Made by a program: the position numbers and the translations under genes
Shown: positions 34,206 through 43,769 of the stretch, in pieces
How the letters are laid out: each line of letters starts with the position of its first letter
Position numbering within the stretch: position 1 is the first letter of the stretch
Notes under the pieces: model-generated
The model's database searches: none
Told to the model about the DNA's origin: nothing
What the model saw: the letters and a program-made list of their open reading frames with translations, nothing else
Assembly (NCBI GenBank): GCA_028280445.1
Contig: JANQLU010000152.1
Span: 24,033-88,032 of the forward strand
Direction: 5' to 3'
Origin: Pirellulaceae bacterium
GTDB taxonomy: Bacteria > Planctomycetota > Planctomycetia > Pirellulales > Pirellulaceae
Length of the DNA stretch: 64,000 nucleotides

Positions 34206-35313
34206 TGCAGAGTCATCGTTGGACGGCTACGGCCCGGAAAATTCTTGGAGCCTTCGAGCGCGGTGCCTGATTTGGGCGGGCACCGGCACGTTTTTGACTT
34301 TGGTGTTCGCGCTGAGCGACGCGATTGTGCTCGGGTCAGTTCGACCGTTGTATCTGATCGTTTTAGGATTTCTTTGCGCTACGGTCTGGTTGTTGATCAC
34401 GCCCTGGATTCAACGCTGGACTCGTTGGATTCCGATCGGAACGCCCGTCAACATGACGGCGATCGCGATCCATTTTCCAATATCGATTCTTTGGGCATTG
34501 GTTTGTACGACCGGGTTTGCGGGTTTGATCTATGTCGTAGAGGGTTTGATGAATGCCGATCCTCCGACTTGGAACATGGCTTTTCGCAGTTCAACATTTT
34601 ACTTTCTGCTGGCCAACTCAATTTTTTACTGGTTGGTTGTTGTGGTGCAGACCGTTGGCGATTATTCCAACAAGCTGAGAAGGATAGAGAGAAAAACAGC
34701 CGACACCGAACGTCAATTGGCGCTGGCAAAAATGGAAGTGTTGCGGATGCAAATGCAACCGCATTTCCTGTTCAATGCGCTCAACAGCGTCGCCGCGTTG
34801 ATTCGGATTGATCAACGGCAGCAGGCGATTACCGCGATTACCAAACTCAGCGAGATGTTGCGGACCAGTCTCGACCAAAACGATTCAGCCACGGCACCGT
34901 TACAGGACGAACTCGATATCGTTGAAAAATATGTCGAGCTGGAACAGATTCGATTTGGCGAGCGACTTCGATTTCAAGTTGATGTCGATGACCAGGCAGC
35001 TGAAAAAATGGTCCCTCGCTGGATTTTGCAGCCGCTGGTAGAAAATGCGATTCGGCATGGGATTGAGTCGGATCTGGATGCCGGCAAAATTGATTTGTCA
35101 GCAAAATTAGACGGTCACAAAATGATGATTGTCGTCCGCGATGATGGGATGGGAGTTTCGTCCAACACGGATGAGCGCATCGGTCTGGGGAACACGCGCC
35201 AACGATTACAAGATTTGTTTGGTTCCGAGTTTCGATTTGAAATCATCGAGTTGGAAAAAGGCTGTTGCGTCCAGGTAGAGTTTCCCGTCCAACAAAACGG
35301 TAACGCATCATGA
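34198..35313 (+). CDS. LytS/YehU-type sensor histidine kinase
   Basis: 371 residues from GTG at 34198, which overlaps the YHS gene stop; starts further upstream lie deep inside that gene. About four membrane helices (residues ~15-155: LIWAGTGTFLTLVFALSD, PLYLIVLGFLCATVWLLI, ALVCTTGFAGLIYVV, YFLLANSIFYWLVVVV), a short coiled linker, then the His_kinase domain (QMQPHFLFNALNSVAAL, with the phospho-acceptor His in QPHFLFN) and a HATPase domain (PLVENAIRHGI, DDGMGVSS, GLGNTRQRL). No periplasmic sensor domain, so the signal is probably sensed in the membrane or passed by the YHS protein. It is coupled by an ATGA overlap to the LytTR regulator. Confidence 0.92.
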   Translation: MADAESSLDGYGPENSWSLRARCLIWAGTGTFLTLVFALSDAIVLGSVRPLYLIVLGFLCATVWLLITPWIQRWTRWIPIGTPVNMTAIAIHFPISILWALVCTTGFAGLIYVVEGLMNADPPTWNMAFRSSTFYFLLANSIFYWLVVVVQTVGDYSNKLRRIERKTADTERQLALAKMEVLRMQMQPHFLFNALNSVAALIRIDQRQQAITAITKLSEMLRTSLDQNDSATAPLQDELDIVEKYVELEQIRFGERLRFQVDVDDQAAEKMVPRWILQPLVENAIRHGIESDLDAGKIDLSAKLDGHKMMIVVRDDGMGVSSNTDERIGLGNTRQRLQDLFGSEFRFEIIELEKGCCVQVEFPVQQNGNAS

Positions 35314-36062
35314 TTCGCTGCTATATCGTTGATGACGAACCACTGGCGCGGCAAAGTCTGCAACAGTTGCTGATGCAAACGAAGGATTTTCATGCGGATT
35401 TTGTCAGTGGCGACGCCGAAGCGGCCCTTCAAAGGATCATCGACAACCCGCCTGATTTGATCTTTCTCGATATCAAAATGCCGCGACTCGATGGCATGTC
35501 GTTACTGAAAAAATTGAAACAGGAGTTGCCGAGTTCTGCGGCTCCCTATGTGGTGCTGGTAACAGCTTTTGACGATTACGCGATTCAAGCGTTTGAGTAT
35601 GAAACACTGGATTATTTGGTCAAACCATTTGATGACGCGCGATTTGAGATCACGCTCGATCGCGCTCGCCAACGTTTGACGTCAAATGCGAACTCATCAG
35701 TGGACATCGCCCGCGGACACCGCACTGGTGGGCGGATCGAATTCAAAGTTAGCGGCGGTTCGGTGTTACTGTCGCCCACAGAAATCTGCTGGGTCGAGGC
35801 GCGCGGGCACTACGTTTTGATTCACGCGCTGAGGCGATCGTATCTGGTGCGACAACGAATTCGTGATACAGAGAAACATCTTCAGTCGTTTCGGTTCGTC
35901 CGCGTCCATCGAAGCGCGCTGGTCAATCCGGCTCAAATTGTTCGACAAACAAAATCCCGTGAACAAGGGCGAATCCTGGAATTGACCGATGGCAGCAAGG
36001 TGACCGTCAGTCGTCGACGGTGGCAAGAAGTCCGTGAGAAACTTGATTCGGGCTTGTGTTGA
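35310..36062 (+). CDS. LytTR-type DNA-binding response regulator
   Basis: 250 residues; ATG at 35310 overlaps the kinase stop (ATGA). Receiver domain 1-120: VDDE (7-10), phospho-acceptor Asp54 in LIFLDIKMP, Thr in VLVTAFDDY, Lys in LVKPFDD. The LytTR DNA-binding domain is at about 145-248 (GSVLLSPTEICWVEARGHYV, FRFVRVHRSALVNPAQI, TVSRRRWQEVR). Likely controls a few genes in response to the LytS-type kinase. Its TGA stop (36060-36062) is the first TGA of a full-length type B repeat, so the last codons border the element. Confidence 0.93.
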   Translation: MIRCYIVDDEPLARQSLQQLLMQTKDFHADFVSGDAEAALQRIIDNPPDLIFLDIKMPRLDGMSLLKKLKQELPSSAAPYVVLVTAFDDYAIQAFEYETLDYLVKPFDDARFEITLDRARQRLTSNANSSVDIARGHRTGGRIEFKVSGGSVLLSPTEICWVEARGHYVLIHALRRSYLVRQRIRDTEKHLQSFRFVRVHRSALVNPAQIVRQTKSREQGRILELTDGSKVTVSRRRWQEVREKLDSGLC

Positions 36063-36172
36063 TTAAATCGGAAAGTTGTGAATTTGAGTTGAGCGGCGAG
36101 GCGCTAGCCGCCGGTATTCGAGGGTTCACCGGCGGCTAGCGCCTTGCCGCTCACCAATAATCAACACTACCA
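36060..36172. repeat. Type B repeat, full-length copy, supplying a stop codon
   Basis: GTTGATTAAATCGGAAAG to AATCAACACTACC, with the same 115-base layout as the copy at 2088. Its opening GTTGA provides the TGA stop of the LytTR regulator. It separates that gene from the convergent WD40 gene. Confidence 0.88.
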
Positions 36173-36203
36173 AGTTCGTTTTTCGAAGGTGCTCAGAAGT
36201 CAA

Positions 36204-38423
36204 TTATTTTTCCGTGACCTGATACAGGCTGACCGTTCCGTTATTGTTAGCCGTCAAAATTTGATCTTCGCTGTTCCCAAACCGAATTTTTTGTGGATGG
36301 TGACCATCGGTGGCACGGGCAATCGGTTTGAGTTTTTGTTTTTCAATGATGCCGTAAACGATTTCCGGTGTATCGGAACGCAAAATGGCTGCCCACCGAG
36401 TTCCCGAATTTGAAATGCAAACATCGGCGATTTCCCGAGACATTTGTAAAACGCCTAGTTTTTTCGTGGGAAGTTCGGATTCCGAAATGATGCGGCGAAT
36501 TCGCGAGATGCGGTAACGTGTCTCGACATCGGGGTTTTTTAGCGTTGAGAAATATTTTTCAACGATTTTTCCAGATTTGGAAAGATTCACTTGGGCGTCA
36601 TGACGGGTTTGATAATGGGTCGACGAAAGCTGACTGATCCACGTTTCCAATTGCTTCTGTGTCGGTTTGTTTGTGAACAAAACGATTGGCGGACAATAAA
36701 CGGTCAACAGTTTTTTGTTGGCAAAAATCGCGTGTTTCCCAGACTTCGAATAATTGAAATACGTGAATTGTTTGAGCCGACGCTGTTGAATCAGCTCGCC
36801 ATCGGGGCTGCTCAAAATTGTGACTATAAAAGTGGGGTCTTGTGAATAAATAATTTTGGAACGGTCGCCTGACAAAATCAGGTTTGAGATTCGACGCCCC
36901 GATTGATCGTGTTTCGTTGGCCGTTCTTTTTGAGTTTTACTATCGAGGATATCGAGGGCATTTCTGTTTCGCGAAAAGATCAATGATCGATCGTCAATGA
37001 ACTTCGGTGGGATGGCCGATTTGTTGAGAAACTTATGCGGTTGTGACGGGGTCTCGTCGTCGCCAGTTTTTAAATTGATGAAGCGATATGATTTATCCAA
37101 GCGTGCGAAAAATTTCGTGCCTGATTTGTTGAAATCACTGTCGCGAATTTTTTCATTGTCTTTGCCACCAATCGTGATAATCTTGTCGAGTTTTCCAGTG
37201 GCATCAAAAATTCGAACATGCGCGTCGGCGGCACTTACCTGAATATCTCCAGTGGAGGATTGTCGAAAAGCTGTAACCGAGCCGAGGGCCACATTGTCTG
37301 GGTTTGTCGATTTGTAATTCGGAAAAACCATCGCTCCCGAACCGACGTCGTAGCGTTGGATCAAGTAATCCCCGGCCGCCAAAATTTGTCGACCTTCGTT
37401 GATAAACGAAAAAGCCCAAGCCGATGAACTTGGCGTATCAATGGTTCGATGAACGCGTCCGTCAAACGCGTTGAGCACATACAGTTTTCCGTTGTCGCAC
37501 GTGCAACCAACAAATTTGTCATCCGGTGACCATTGGACGATCTTGAGGTCCGCTGACAACTTTCTCGTCCACGATTGTTTCCAAGTGTCTGTGTCCCAAC
37601 AGATCACCTTGTCATCGCTTCCACAACTGACCAGTTGCGACGAGTTTCGGTTGAACCGGATCGTCATGACATCATCGGTGTGACCGCGAGGCAGCTGTTT
37701 GATTTTGTTGCCTGACTTGAGATCAAAAACGAAGATATTTTTGTCGTCACCCGAGGAAACCAGCGTTTTTCCGTCCGATGAAACGGCCACGCAATAAACA
37801 TCTTCAGAATGGCCTTTGAATTGTCGGATCGATTTACCCTGTTCCATGTCCCAGAGATGAACAATCGAATCAGGCCCGGCCGTGACAAATTGTTTTTTGC
37901 CTGGAATCATCGCCAAACGGAGAACGTTTCCGCGCGGCTTGAAATTTTTCAGTTGTTTCCCGGTTTTCAAATCCCACAAGTAAATAAAACGGCTACCGCA
38001 TGTCAGGATTTGTTGTTCCGATGCATCGACCAGACGGACATTCCAAACGTCCGAATCAATCTTGTGGTCCAATCGCATCAACTGTTTACCGCTGCGCAAA
38101 TCCCAAACACGTACGGTTCCATCGCGCGCCGAGGTTACCACCCGTTTTGTTTTAGGGAGTTCGATGATTTGAGTGACCGTTCCAGAATGACGGAAACGAG
38201 TGTCACCGTAAACGCGTTCCGGTTTCAATAGGCGATTGTTGAGAGGCAAATCGGCAACTCGCACCATCGTTACGTGTTGCGGTTTGTCGTCAACTGCCGG
38301 TCGTATATCTTCGACAACAATACGTTGAGTAACGGCAAACGCACTGCCCGATGTCATCAAGGCAACTGACAAAATTCGAATCGAAATCTGAATCGGATTC
38401 ATCGGTAGGTAACGATTGGACAT
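36204..38423 (-). CDS. Secreted WD40-repeat protein
   Basis: 739 residues from ATG at 38423; ATG at 38402 (MNPIQISIRILSVALM) is also possible. Signal peptide followed by about eight WD40 blades (SARDGTVRVWDLRSGKQLM, SGDDKNIFVFDLKSGNKIK, CGSDDKVICWDTDTWKQ), then a second, less regular propeller-like half. Residues about 600-660 are a helical module (SSTHYQTRHDAQVNLSK, DVETRYRISRIRRII) of the kind attached to many planctomycete WD40 proteins. Such propellers bind protein partners; none is indicated. It follows a second secreted protein by 33 bases and the two are probably co-transcribed. Confidence 0.85.
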   Translation of the reverse strand: MSNRYLPMNPIQISIRILSVALMTSGSAFAVTQRIVVEDIRPAVDDKPQHVTMVRVADLPLNNRLLKPERVYGDTRFRHSGTVTQIIELPKTKRVVTSARDGTVRVWDLRSGKQLMRLDHKIDSDVWNVRLVDASEQQILTCGSRFIYLWDLKTGKQLKNFKPRGNVLRLAMIPGKKQFVTAGPDSIVHLWDMEQGKSIRQFKGHSEDVYCVAVSSDGKTLVSSGDDKNIFVFDLKSGNKIKQLPRGHTDDVMTIRFNRNSSQLVSCGSDDKVICWDTDTWKQSWTRKLSADLKIVQWSPDDKFVGCTCDNGKLYVLNAFDGRVHRTIDTPSSSAWAFSFINEGRQILAAGDYLIQRYDVGSGAMVFPNYKSTNPDNVALGSVTAFRQSSTGDIQVSAADAHVRIFDATGKLDKIITIGGKDNEKIRDSDFNKSGTKFFARLDKSYRFINLKTGDDETPSQPHKFLNKSAIPPKFIDDRSLIFSRNRNALDILDSKTQKERPTKHDQSGRRISNLILSGDRSKIIYSQDPTFIVTILSSPDGELIQQRRLKQFTYFNYSKSGKHAIFANKKLLTVYCPPIVLFTNKPTQKQLETWISQLSSTHYQTRHDAQVNLSKSGKIVEKYFSTLKNPDVETRYRISRIRRIISESELPTKKLGVLQMSREIADVCISNSGTRWAAILRSDTPEIVYGIIEKQKLKPIARATDGHHPQKIRFGNSEDQILTANNNGTVSLYQVTEK

Positions 38424-38456
38424 AATCCAATTGTACCAAATTATCATGCCGGTTCT

Positions 38457-40241
38457 TTAGTGACGTTTTTTTTCCAAATTCGTCTTTGCTTGATTACCGT
38501 TGAACGGTTTGGGAGGTTGTGAATGACTGGGACGCAACGGTTGTAATCCGTTGATTCTCCCGCTGGGAACCAGATTTGCCACATTGATCGGTTGGCCAGG
38601 TTGATCCAACGCGACGTTGCCAGCGGTGTCGATCACTTTCAGTTGAAGATAGACTTGATCCGGAACAGATTGTGGAACTTTCCAAACGTAACGGCCTGTG
38701 TTTCTCAAATCTGTTGCAATCGTTGTCCAAGGCCCTTCGGGACGGGAACTGTACGACAGCGTGACGGGCCGCAATCTCAATTGTTCATCTGCCGCTTTCC
38801 AGTTGATGACCAGCTTGCCAGCATCGCGTCCTCGACCATAGGGCGCGGAAGTGATTTTGGCCGTTGGCCGAGTTGCATCGTAACGAACCCACATATCAGC
38901 AGGGTCGCCAGCGCGAGGAACGCGGCTGTTGAGCCCTTCAGTGCTACTGACAACGATTCGAAAACCGTAAATTCCTTCCTGCGGGACTTCGACGCTGAAT
39001 GGGCTTTGGTGATCATTATCGATCGCCCATTTGCGCCACGATTGTCCTCCATTGGTCGTCATCCACAAACCGACTTCGCGGATGTTTTGTTGCGCGATAG
39101 CATCGACGTCATAAGTCAAAAGAAACTTTTGAGTGTTTGTCGGACGGGCCAATTCCATCAAATTCGCGAGGCTTTTGCTCGAAGCGGGGCGAATCGTCTT
39201 CGAAGCGCTGGACGCCGCAATTTTTTGCGAAGATGTTGAGTCAGTTTTTGAATGGGTGGAACCGACGGCGACGACCATGTTGCCATCGGGCGTCGTTTTT
39301 TGGCCTGGAGGCGGTGGAGGTCGGTTGGTGGTCGAGGTGACCAAAGACGAATTGACGGGAACCGTTTCGCTGGCCCAAGGAACGCTTGATTGGCCAGTCG
39401 AATTTTGTTGAGATCGTTGCACGGTGGATTGCAGCGGGGTCGAATACTGGTCAGGCGTTTCGACCAAGTGTCCCGACGAGATGGTTTTGAACTGATGGGG
39501 CTGCACGGATGGGCTATTTGGTGAACCGTTGTTCGACGAGTGGTTTTGCTGTTTCTGTTGCAGTAATTGTTGATTTCGTTGAGCTGTTCCAGTGACGGCA
39601 ACTCGTTGGGTGGACTCGGCGCGGTTTCCGGCAAAATCGGCAATGGAAACTTTGACTAACATTTGTCCCGCAGTACCTTGTGGCCACCAGGCAATTTGGT
39701 CCTGAAAAACAGAACTGTTTGCCCGCTTTGTCGATTTGACTTTGGCGTCAATCCATTGCCCATCGCGTCCCGATTGGTATTCGATTTTCAGGCTGTTTGG
39801 ATTGATGTGTTGATCGGAGGATTGAATGGAAGTCACGATTCGTCCGGCCGCATCCGCTTGAACTCCGATACTCAACTGCGGACGTTGAGTGTCGATGACA
39901 ATTTTCACATCCGGTTTGGCAGGGCCAGCGGGATAAATTCGTTTGTCTCGATCCATCGATTTCACGCAAAACCAGACTTGTTCATCGCGATTGGTTTTGT
40001 ACACGAATTCTTTGGCATTGGGATTGAGTTTGGATAGTAATTGCCAGGAGCGGCCTTGATCATTGGATTTAAAGACTTGAATTTCGATCAGAGCGCGACC
40101 GTTGGGATTGATTTGAAATGGAACTCTGAAATGTCGTTGCGAAGTGTGATAGAAATCTGCGAACGAATGATTTGCCAATGCCACGGTCAACAAAAATGAC
40201 ACGACAACTGCAAATCTCGTTTTGTGTTTTGAAATGTTCAT
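38457..40241 (-). CDS. Secreted protein with fibronectin/sialidase-like repeats
   Basis: 594 residues from ATG at 40241. Signal peptide (RFAVVVSFLLTVALANHSFA). Two or three repeated beta-rich units use phrases such as EIQVFKSNDQGRSWQLLSKL and EVGLWMTTNGGQSWRKWAID, ending with YVWKVPQSVPDQVYLQLKV, as in exo-sialidase/BNR or fibronectin-type repeats. Between them, residues about 235-370 are Ser/Gln/Thr/Pro-rich and disordered. No catalytic residues were recognised, so it is more likely an extracellular binding or structural protein. It is the upstream member of the pair with the WD40 gene. Confidence 0.75.
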   Translation of the reverse strand: MNISKHKTRFAVVVSFLLTVALANHSFADFYHTSQRHFRVPFQINPNGRALIEIQVFKSNDQGRSWQLLSKLNPNAKEFVYKTNRDEQVWFCVKSMDRDKRIYPAGPAKPDVKIVIDTQRPQLSIGVQADAAGRIVTSIQSSDQHINPNSLKIEYQSGRDGQWIDAKVKSTKRANSSVFQDQIAWWPQGTAGQMLVKVSIADFAGNRAESTQRVAVTGTAQRNQQLLQQKQQNHSSNNGSPNSPSVQPHQFKTISSGHLVETPDQYSTPLQSTVQRSQQNSTGQSSVPWASETVPVNSSLVTSTTNRPPPPPGQKTTPDGNMVVAVGSTHSKTDSTSSQKIAASSASKTIRPASSKSLANLMELARPTNTQKFLLTYDVDAIAQQNIREVGLWMTTNGGQSWRKWAIDNDHQSPFSVEVPQEGIYGFRIVVSSTEGLNSRVPRAGDPADMWVRYDATRPTAKITSAPYGRGRDAGKLVINWKAADEQLRLRPVTLSYSSRPEGPWTTIATDLRNTGRYVWKVPQSVPDQVYLQLKVIDTAGNVALDQPGQPINVANLVPSGRINGLQPLRPSHSQPPKPFNGNQAKTNLEKKRH

Positions 40242-40674
40242 GGTTTTGATCTGGCAATCGGAGGAGCGGGGTAACGTTACATAACTCAGCACGTTCGATA
40301 TCGACGTTAGTTCGGGGATCGGCCAGATAAATCGAGGGTGATCGCAATTTGAGCTTTCTACTCGTTTTACAAAATGTCTCGTTCCCTGGGCTTTCGACAG
40401 TTATTCAACCTGGGGCATTATGGCGTGTTTGGAAAAGTGTCCGAAATTTCGAGATCCGTCGAACCGTTTTCACCGGTTGGACGTATTACGTGCGGTTTTG
40501 CGTGCTGAATGGGCTGAGATGCCCCAAATCACCGAGTCTTTCATGACGAAAATTCAGCATCGAAGATTCCCACTTTTCAAAAATCCTCACGATCTGATCT
40601 CTGTTTTCAAGCTTGCATATAATAAAATGCCTGCATGAAATATCGTTAAATCGAGTGTTACACAGAGATATTGA
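40242..40674. other. Divergent gene-free stretch
   Basis: 433 bases between the secreted-protein gene (minus) and the small membrane-protein gene (plus). No repeat of types A-E and no credible small gene. A perfect TATAAT lies at 40618. Confidence 0.45.
40618..40623 (+). promoter_or_regulatory. Possible -10 element
   Basis: TATAAT, 52 bases before the TTG start at 40675, with TTGCA just before it. The -35 position holds no good match. Confidence 0.35.
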
Positions 40675-40992
40675 TTGTTTGGTTTTGTTCAACAACTCAG
40701 AGACCTGTACGATCAGTTGGACGGTGCGTCCAAGGTTGTGATTGGTTTATTGGGGCTGGCGATTCTGGTCACGATTGCGATCTATTTGATTCAAAAAGTT
40801 CGTGGCGTTTATAGCGATTCGGAAGAATCGTTGAATGATTGGGCAGCGATTGAACAAATGAAAGATGACGGAACGCTTCGAGATTACGAATACCAACATT
40901 TGCGTCGACAGGTCGCACCAAAATACGCCGAACAAAGCGATGATGACGAAAGTGTTGAAAAAGAAGATTCGCAGACTCATAAAAGTGGTTGA
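40675..40992 (+). CDS. Small single-span membrane protein
   Basis: 105 residues from TTG at 40675. One membrane helix (VVIGLLGLAILVTIAIYLI, residues 21-39) follows an amphipathic N-terminus. The cytoplasmic part (LNDWAAIEQMKDDGTLRDYE, then YQHLRRQVAPKY) resembles the short-helix SHOCT-like motif, and the tail is acidic. No family is certain. It stands 269 bases before clpX, and no operon link is evident. Start choice is uncertain because no strong ribosome-binding site is visible. Confidence 0.65.
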   Translation: MFGFVQQLRDLYDQLDGASKVVIGLLGLAILVTIAIYLIQKVRGVYSDSEESLNDWAAIEQMKDDGTLRDYEYQHLRRQVAPKYAEQSDDDESVEKEDSQTHKSG

Positions 40993-41261
40993 TCCAAACG
41001 AGAACACCAATTGTCGGGGGTAACAACCAAGGCTTGGTTCGGATTTGATGATCGACTGGATAAATTCGGCGTTGACGATGAATTCGTCACAAGTTGTCAT
41101 GCTGGAGATTTGACAGCTAAATAACAGAATAAAAAGATTGCTCAGAGACGCGGGCAAGGAAGCACCATTGGCCGGCGAATCAACACTCGTCAAGGTCACT
41201 CGAGCCAAACGAGGTCCCCTGTGGGATCATTGTAAGGTTAGACTTGAACTGAGGAGTGAAG

Positions 41262-42536
41262 ATGCCCGGAGGCAACGATTCCAATGGTCGCCGAGGAAGC
41301 TCGACCAAAAAAAATGCTTTCTGCTCATTTTGTCGCAAAAGCTACAAAGACGTGGGGCCGCTGGTCGAAGGGCCTGGCGACGTCTACATTTGCGGCGAGT
41401 GCATTGAACTTTGCCAATCAATTTTGGAGCAGGAACAGCGACGACGCGGTCCATCTAAAAAACTGTTTTCCCAGATTCCGACGCCCCGCGAAATCGTCGA
41501 GAAAATGGACGAGTATGTCATTGGACAACAGACGGCCAAAAAAGTTTTAGCGGTTGCCGTTCACAATCATTACAAACGACTCAGTCTCGACTGGGAAGGT
41601 TCTGAAGTTGAGATTGACAAATCCAACATCTTGCTCGTTGGGCCGACTGGATCCGGCAAAACGTTGCTTGCCAGAACACTTGCCAGAATCCTGAATGTGC
41701 CGTTTGCCATCGGTGATGCCACCACGTTGACCGAAGCCGGATATGTCGGCGAAGACGTCGAAAACCTGCTGCTTAAATTGTTGCATGCAGCGGACTTTGA
41801 TATCGAAGCCGCTCAACGCGGTGTGATTTATATCGATGAAATCGACAAAATCGGAAAAACATCCAACAACGTCTCCATCACACGGGACGTTTCGGGAGAA
41901 GGCGTTCAGCAGGCATTGCTCAAAATGCTCGAAGGGACGGTTGCCAACGTTCCTCCACAGGGTGGCCGTAAACATCCGGAGCAGCAATATATTCAAATTG
42001 ATACCAGCAACATCCTGTTTATTTGCGGCGGTACCTTTGTGGGGGTCGACGACATTGTCCGCAAACGGTTGGGCCGGAAAACGATCGGTTTTGGCCAAGA
42101 TTCGTCGATTCGCGAAGATCGTTCGCTCGGCGAATTGCTTCCCCAAGTCACTGGTGACGATATCCTCGAATTTGGGCTGATTCCTGAATTGGTCGGGCGG
42201 ATGCCAGTCGTATCGTCGCTCACACCGTTGGACGAGGAATCGCTGATTCGCGTTCTCACCGAACCCAAAAACGCGTTGGTTCGGCAATACGAGAGCCTGT
42301 TCAAGATGGAAGATTGTGAACTCACTTTTACCGACGAAGCTTTGCAGCAGGTGGCCGGACAAGCCATCGAAAAAGGCACCGGTGCGAGGGGGTTAAGATC
42401 CATCATGGAGAAGATCATGTTGGAAATCATGTATGATTTGCCGGATCAACCCAAAGGCAAGAAATACACGATCACTCGTGAGATTGCAGCGGGCAACGAC
42501 GACCTGTTCAAAATGCCCGAATCAAAAAGCGCCTAA
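41262..42536 (+). CDS. clpX: ATP-dependent Clp protease ATP-binding subunit ClpX
   Basis: 424 residues from ATG at 41262 with GAGGAG five bases upstream. ClpX unfolds substrates and feeds them into ClpP. The N-terminal zinc-binding domain has C21, C24, C44 and C47 (CSFCRKS, CGECIEL). Walker A GPTGSGKT (about 125-132), Walker B VIYIDEIDK, the pore-loop GYVG motif, sensor ELVGRMPVV and the C-terminal KGTGARGLRSIMEKIML are all intact. No clpP gene adjoins it, unlike many bacteria; it appears to be a single-gene unit ending at the terminator at 42600. Confidence 0.96.
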   Translation: MPGGNDSNGRRGSSTKKNAFCSFCRKSYKDVGPLVEGPGDVYICGECIELCQSILEQEQRRRGPSKKLFSQIPTPREIVEKMDEYVIGQQTAKKVLAVAVHNHYKRLSLDWEGSEVEIDKSNILLVGPTGSGKTLLARTLARILNVPFAIGDATTLTEAGYVGEDVENLLLKLLHAADFDIEAAQRGVIYIDEIDKIGKTSNNVSITRDVSGEGVQQALLKMLEGTVANVPPQGGRKHPEQQYIQIDTSNILFICGGTFVGVDDIVRKRLGRKTIGFGQDSSIREDRSLGELLPQVTGDDILEFGLIPELVGRMPVVSSLTPLDEESLIRVLTEPKNALVRQYESLFKMEDCELTFTDEALQQVAGQAIEKGTGARGLRSIMEKIMLEIMYDLPDQPKGKKYTITREIAAGNDDLFKMPESKSA

Positions 42537-42599
42537 AACGCCGTAAAAACAGCATGTTTTTAGGTGTTATGAATTTGTTATTTGTTAACACAACGCTGA

Positions 42600-42633
42600 A
42601 GCGAATGAATTGTGAAATCATTCGCTTTTTTTT
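42600..42633 (+). terminator. Rho-independent terminator
   Basis: AGCGAATGA, nine-base loop, TCATTCGC, then eight T; perfect eight-base-pair stem 64 bases after clpX. Confidence 0.9.
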
Positions 42634-42735
42634 GATTTTGCGATTGCTACGGTTGAACTGCCATTTTGCGCAGTTTAAAATCGGTCAAAAGTCGCTAGTT
42701 TTTGCACCCTTTGAAGAGAAGACTACAAGAGATAC

Positions 42736-43533
42736 ATGATGTTTGCGGCCCGGAACTTTTTTACAGCTTTAGCGATTGTTGTCTGTCTGTGCTCTACTGC
42801 TTTTAGCCAAATCAGCTTGACAAACGGTGATACATCTTACTCATGGAATGCTTCAACGGGGGCAGGTGTCTATTCTGATTCTCGCTATGGCGGTTCAGAT
42901 GTAATGGTTCAGGAACTGTGGTTGATTCGTTTTGTGGATATATTTGGCGGTGGCGCGACTGAGTATAGAAACCTCGATCCTGATGATCCCGATGTGACTG
43001 TAACCTCAGATCCGTCGGAGGACGAGTTTATTACGTTTGCCGTCGTCGGAACCTCGGGTGATCCGACAGTCGGCGTTAGAATAAATTTCTCGATGGATAG
43101 CGACGGTCAGGTCAGCTACGATTTCCTGGTTACTGACCAGGACTTGTTCCCAGCTACGCATACGATTTCGTTGTTCAACTATTTCGATGTTGATCTGGCC
43201 GGTACGAATTCTGCGACAGCTTCGGCGAGCAACATCTTGTTTACCAGCACTAATGGTACTTCGTTCGAAAAAACAGCAGTGGATGCGGACAATTTTCAAG
43301 TTGGTGCACCATTTAATATTGATGGTGAACTGACATCAGATGTTAATTTTAACTTAAACGGAAATACCGCGGCTTCAGGTAACGTATCTGGTGCCTTTCA
43401 ATGGGACCATACCATTCCTAACAACGGTACTTACGCTGCTTCGGGCGTATTCGCAGTTCCCGAACCCAGTTTGGGAGTTTTGGGACTCATTGCGATGGCT
43501 GGAATTGGAATGTTGCGTCGCCGACGACTGTAA
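42736..43533 (+). CDS. PEP-CTERM sorted secreted protein
   Basis: 265 residues. N-terminal signal peptide (FFTALAIVVCLCSTAFSQI), an all-beta body of about 200 residues rich in Ser, Thr, Asp and Asn (DLAGTNSATASASNI), and a C-terminal sorting signal VPEPSLGVLGLIAMAGIGML plus RRRRL (residues 241-265): the PEP motif, hydrophobic helix and basic tail recognised by exosortase/archaeosortase systems. It is thus probably attached to or processed at the cell surface. No exosortase gene is in the window. Free-standing gene between two terminators. Confidence 0.9.
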   Translation: MMFAARNFFTALAIVVCLCSTAFSQISLTNGDTSYSWNASTGAGVYSDSRYGGSDVMVQELWLIRFVDIFGGGATEYRNLDPDDPDVTVTSDPSEDEFITFAVVGTSGDPTVGVRINFSMDSDGQVSYDFLVTDQDLFPATHTISLFNYFDVDLAGTNSATASASNILFTSTNGTSFEKTAVDADNFQVGAPFNIDGELTSDVNFNLNGNTAASGNVSGAFQWDHTIPNNGTYAASGVFAVPEPSLGVLGLIAMAGIGMLRRRRL

Positions 43534-43697
43534 CATTTCGACACTCGCGTTTAACACCTCCACAATTAAACGTTGATGCCCTAAAACACCACGTGCCGGA
43601 ACCAGCAGGATTCGGTATTGCTGGCCCTGGAGGCTCGCCGTCGGAAACAGTGAATTTCGTGTCGGTAGAATGCTGCGACATCTGATTGGATACATCG

Positions 43698-43721
43698 AGC
43701 CCGCTTTTCGCGGGCTTTTTT
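43698..43721 (+). terminator. Rho-independent terminator
   Basis: AGCCCGC, loop TTTTC, GCGGGCT, followed by six T, 165 bases after the PEP-CTERM gene. Confidence 0.88.
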
Positions 43722-43741
43722 AAATGAATGTGTATTTGTGC

Positions 43742-43769
43742 TTGCCAAAAAAGACAATTTCTTTAAATT
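43742..43769 (+). promoter_or_regulatory. Possible promoter of rpsO-pnp
   Basis: TTGCCA (43742-43747) and TAAATT (43764-43769) with a 16-base spacer, 21 bases after the upstream terminator and 110 bases before rpsO. Confidence 0.4.

Noticed and set aside
43560..43650. VPEPAGFGIAG-like peptide after the PEP-CTERM gene
   Set aside because: Looks like a second PEP-CTERM tail, but has no upstream start, no hydrophobic helix and no basic tail; probably chance.
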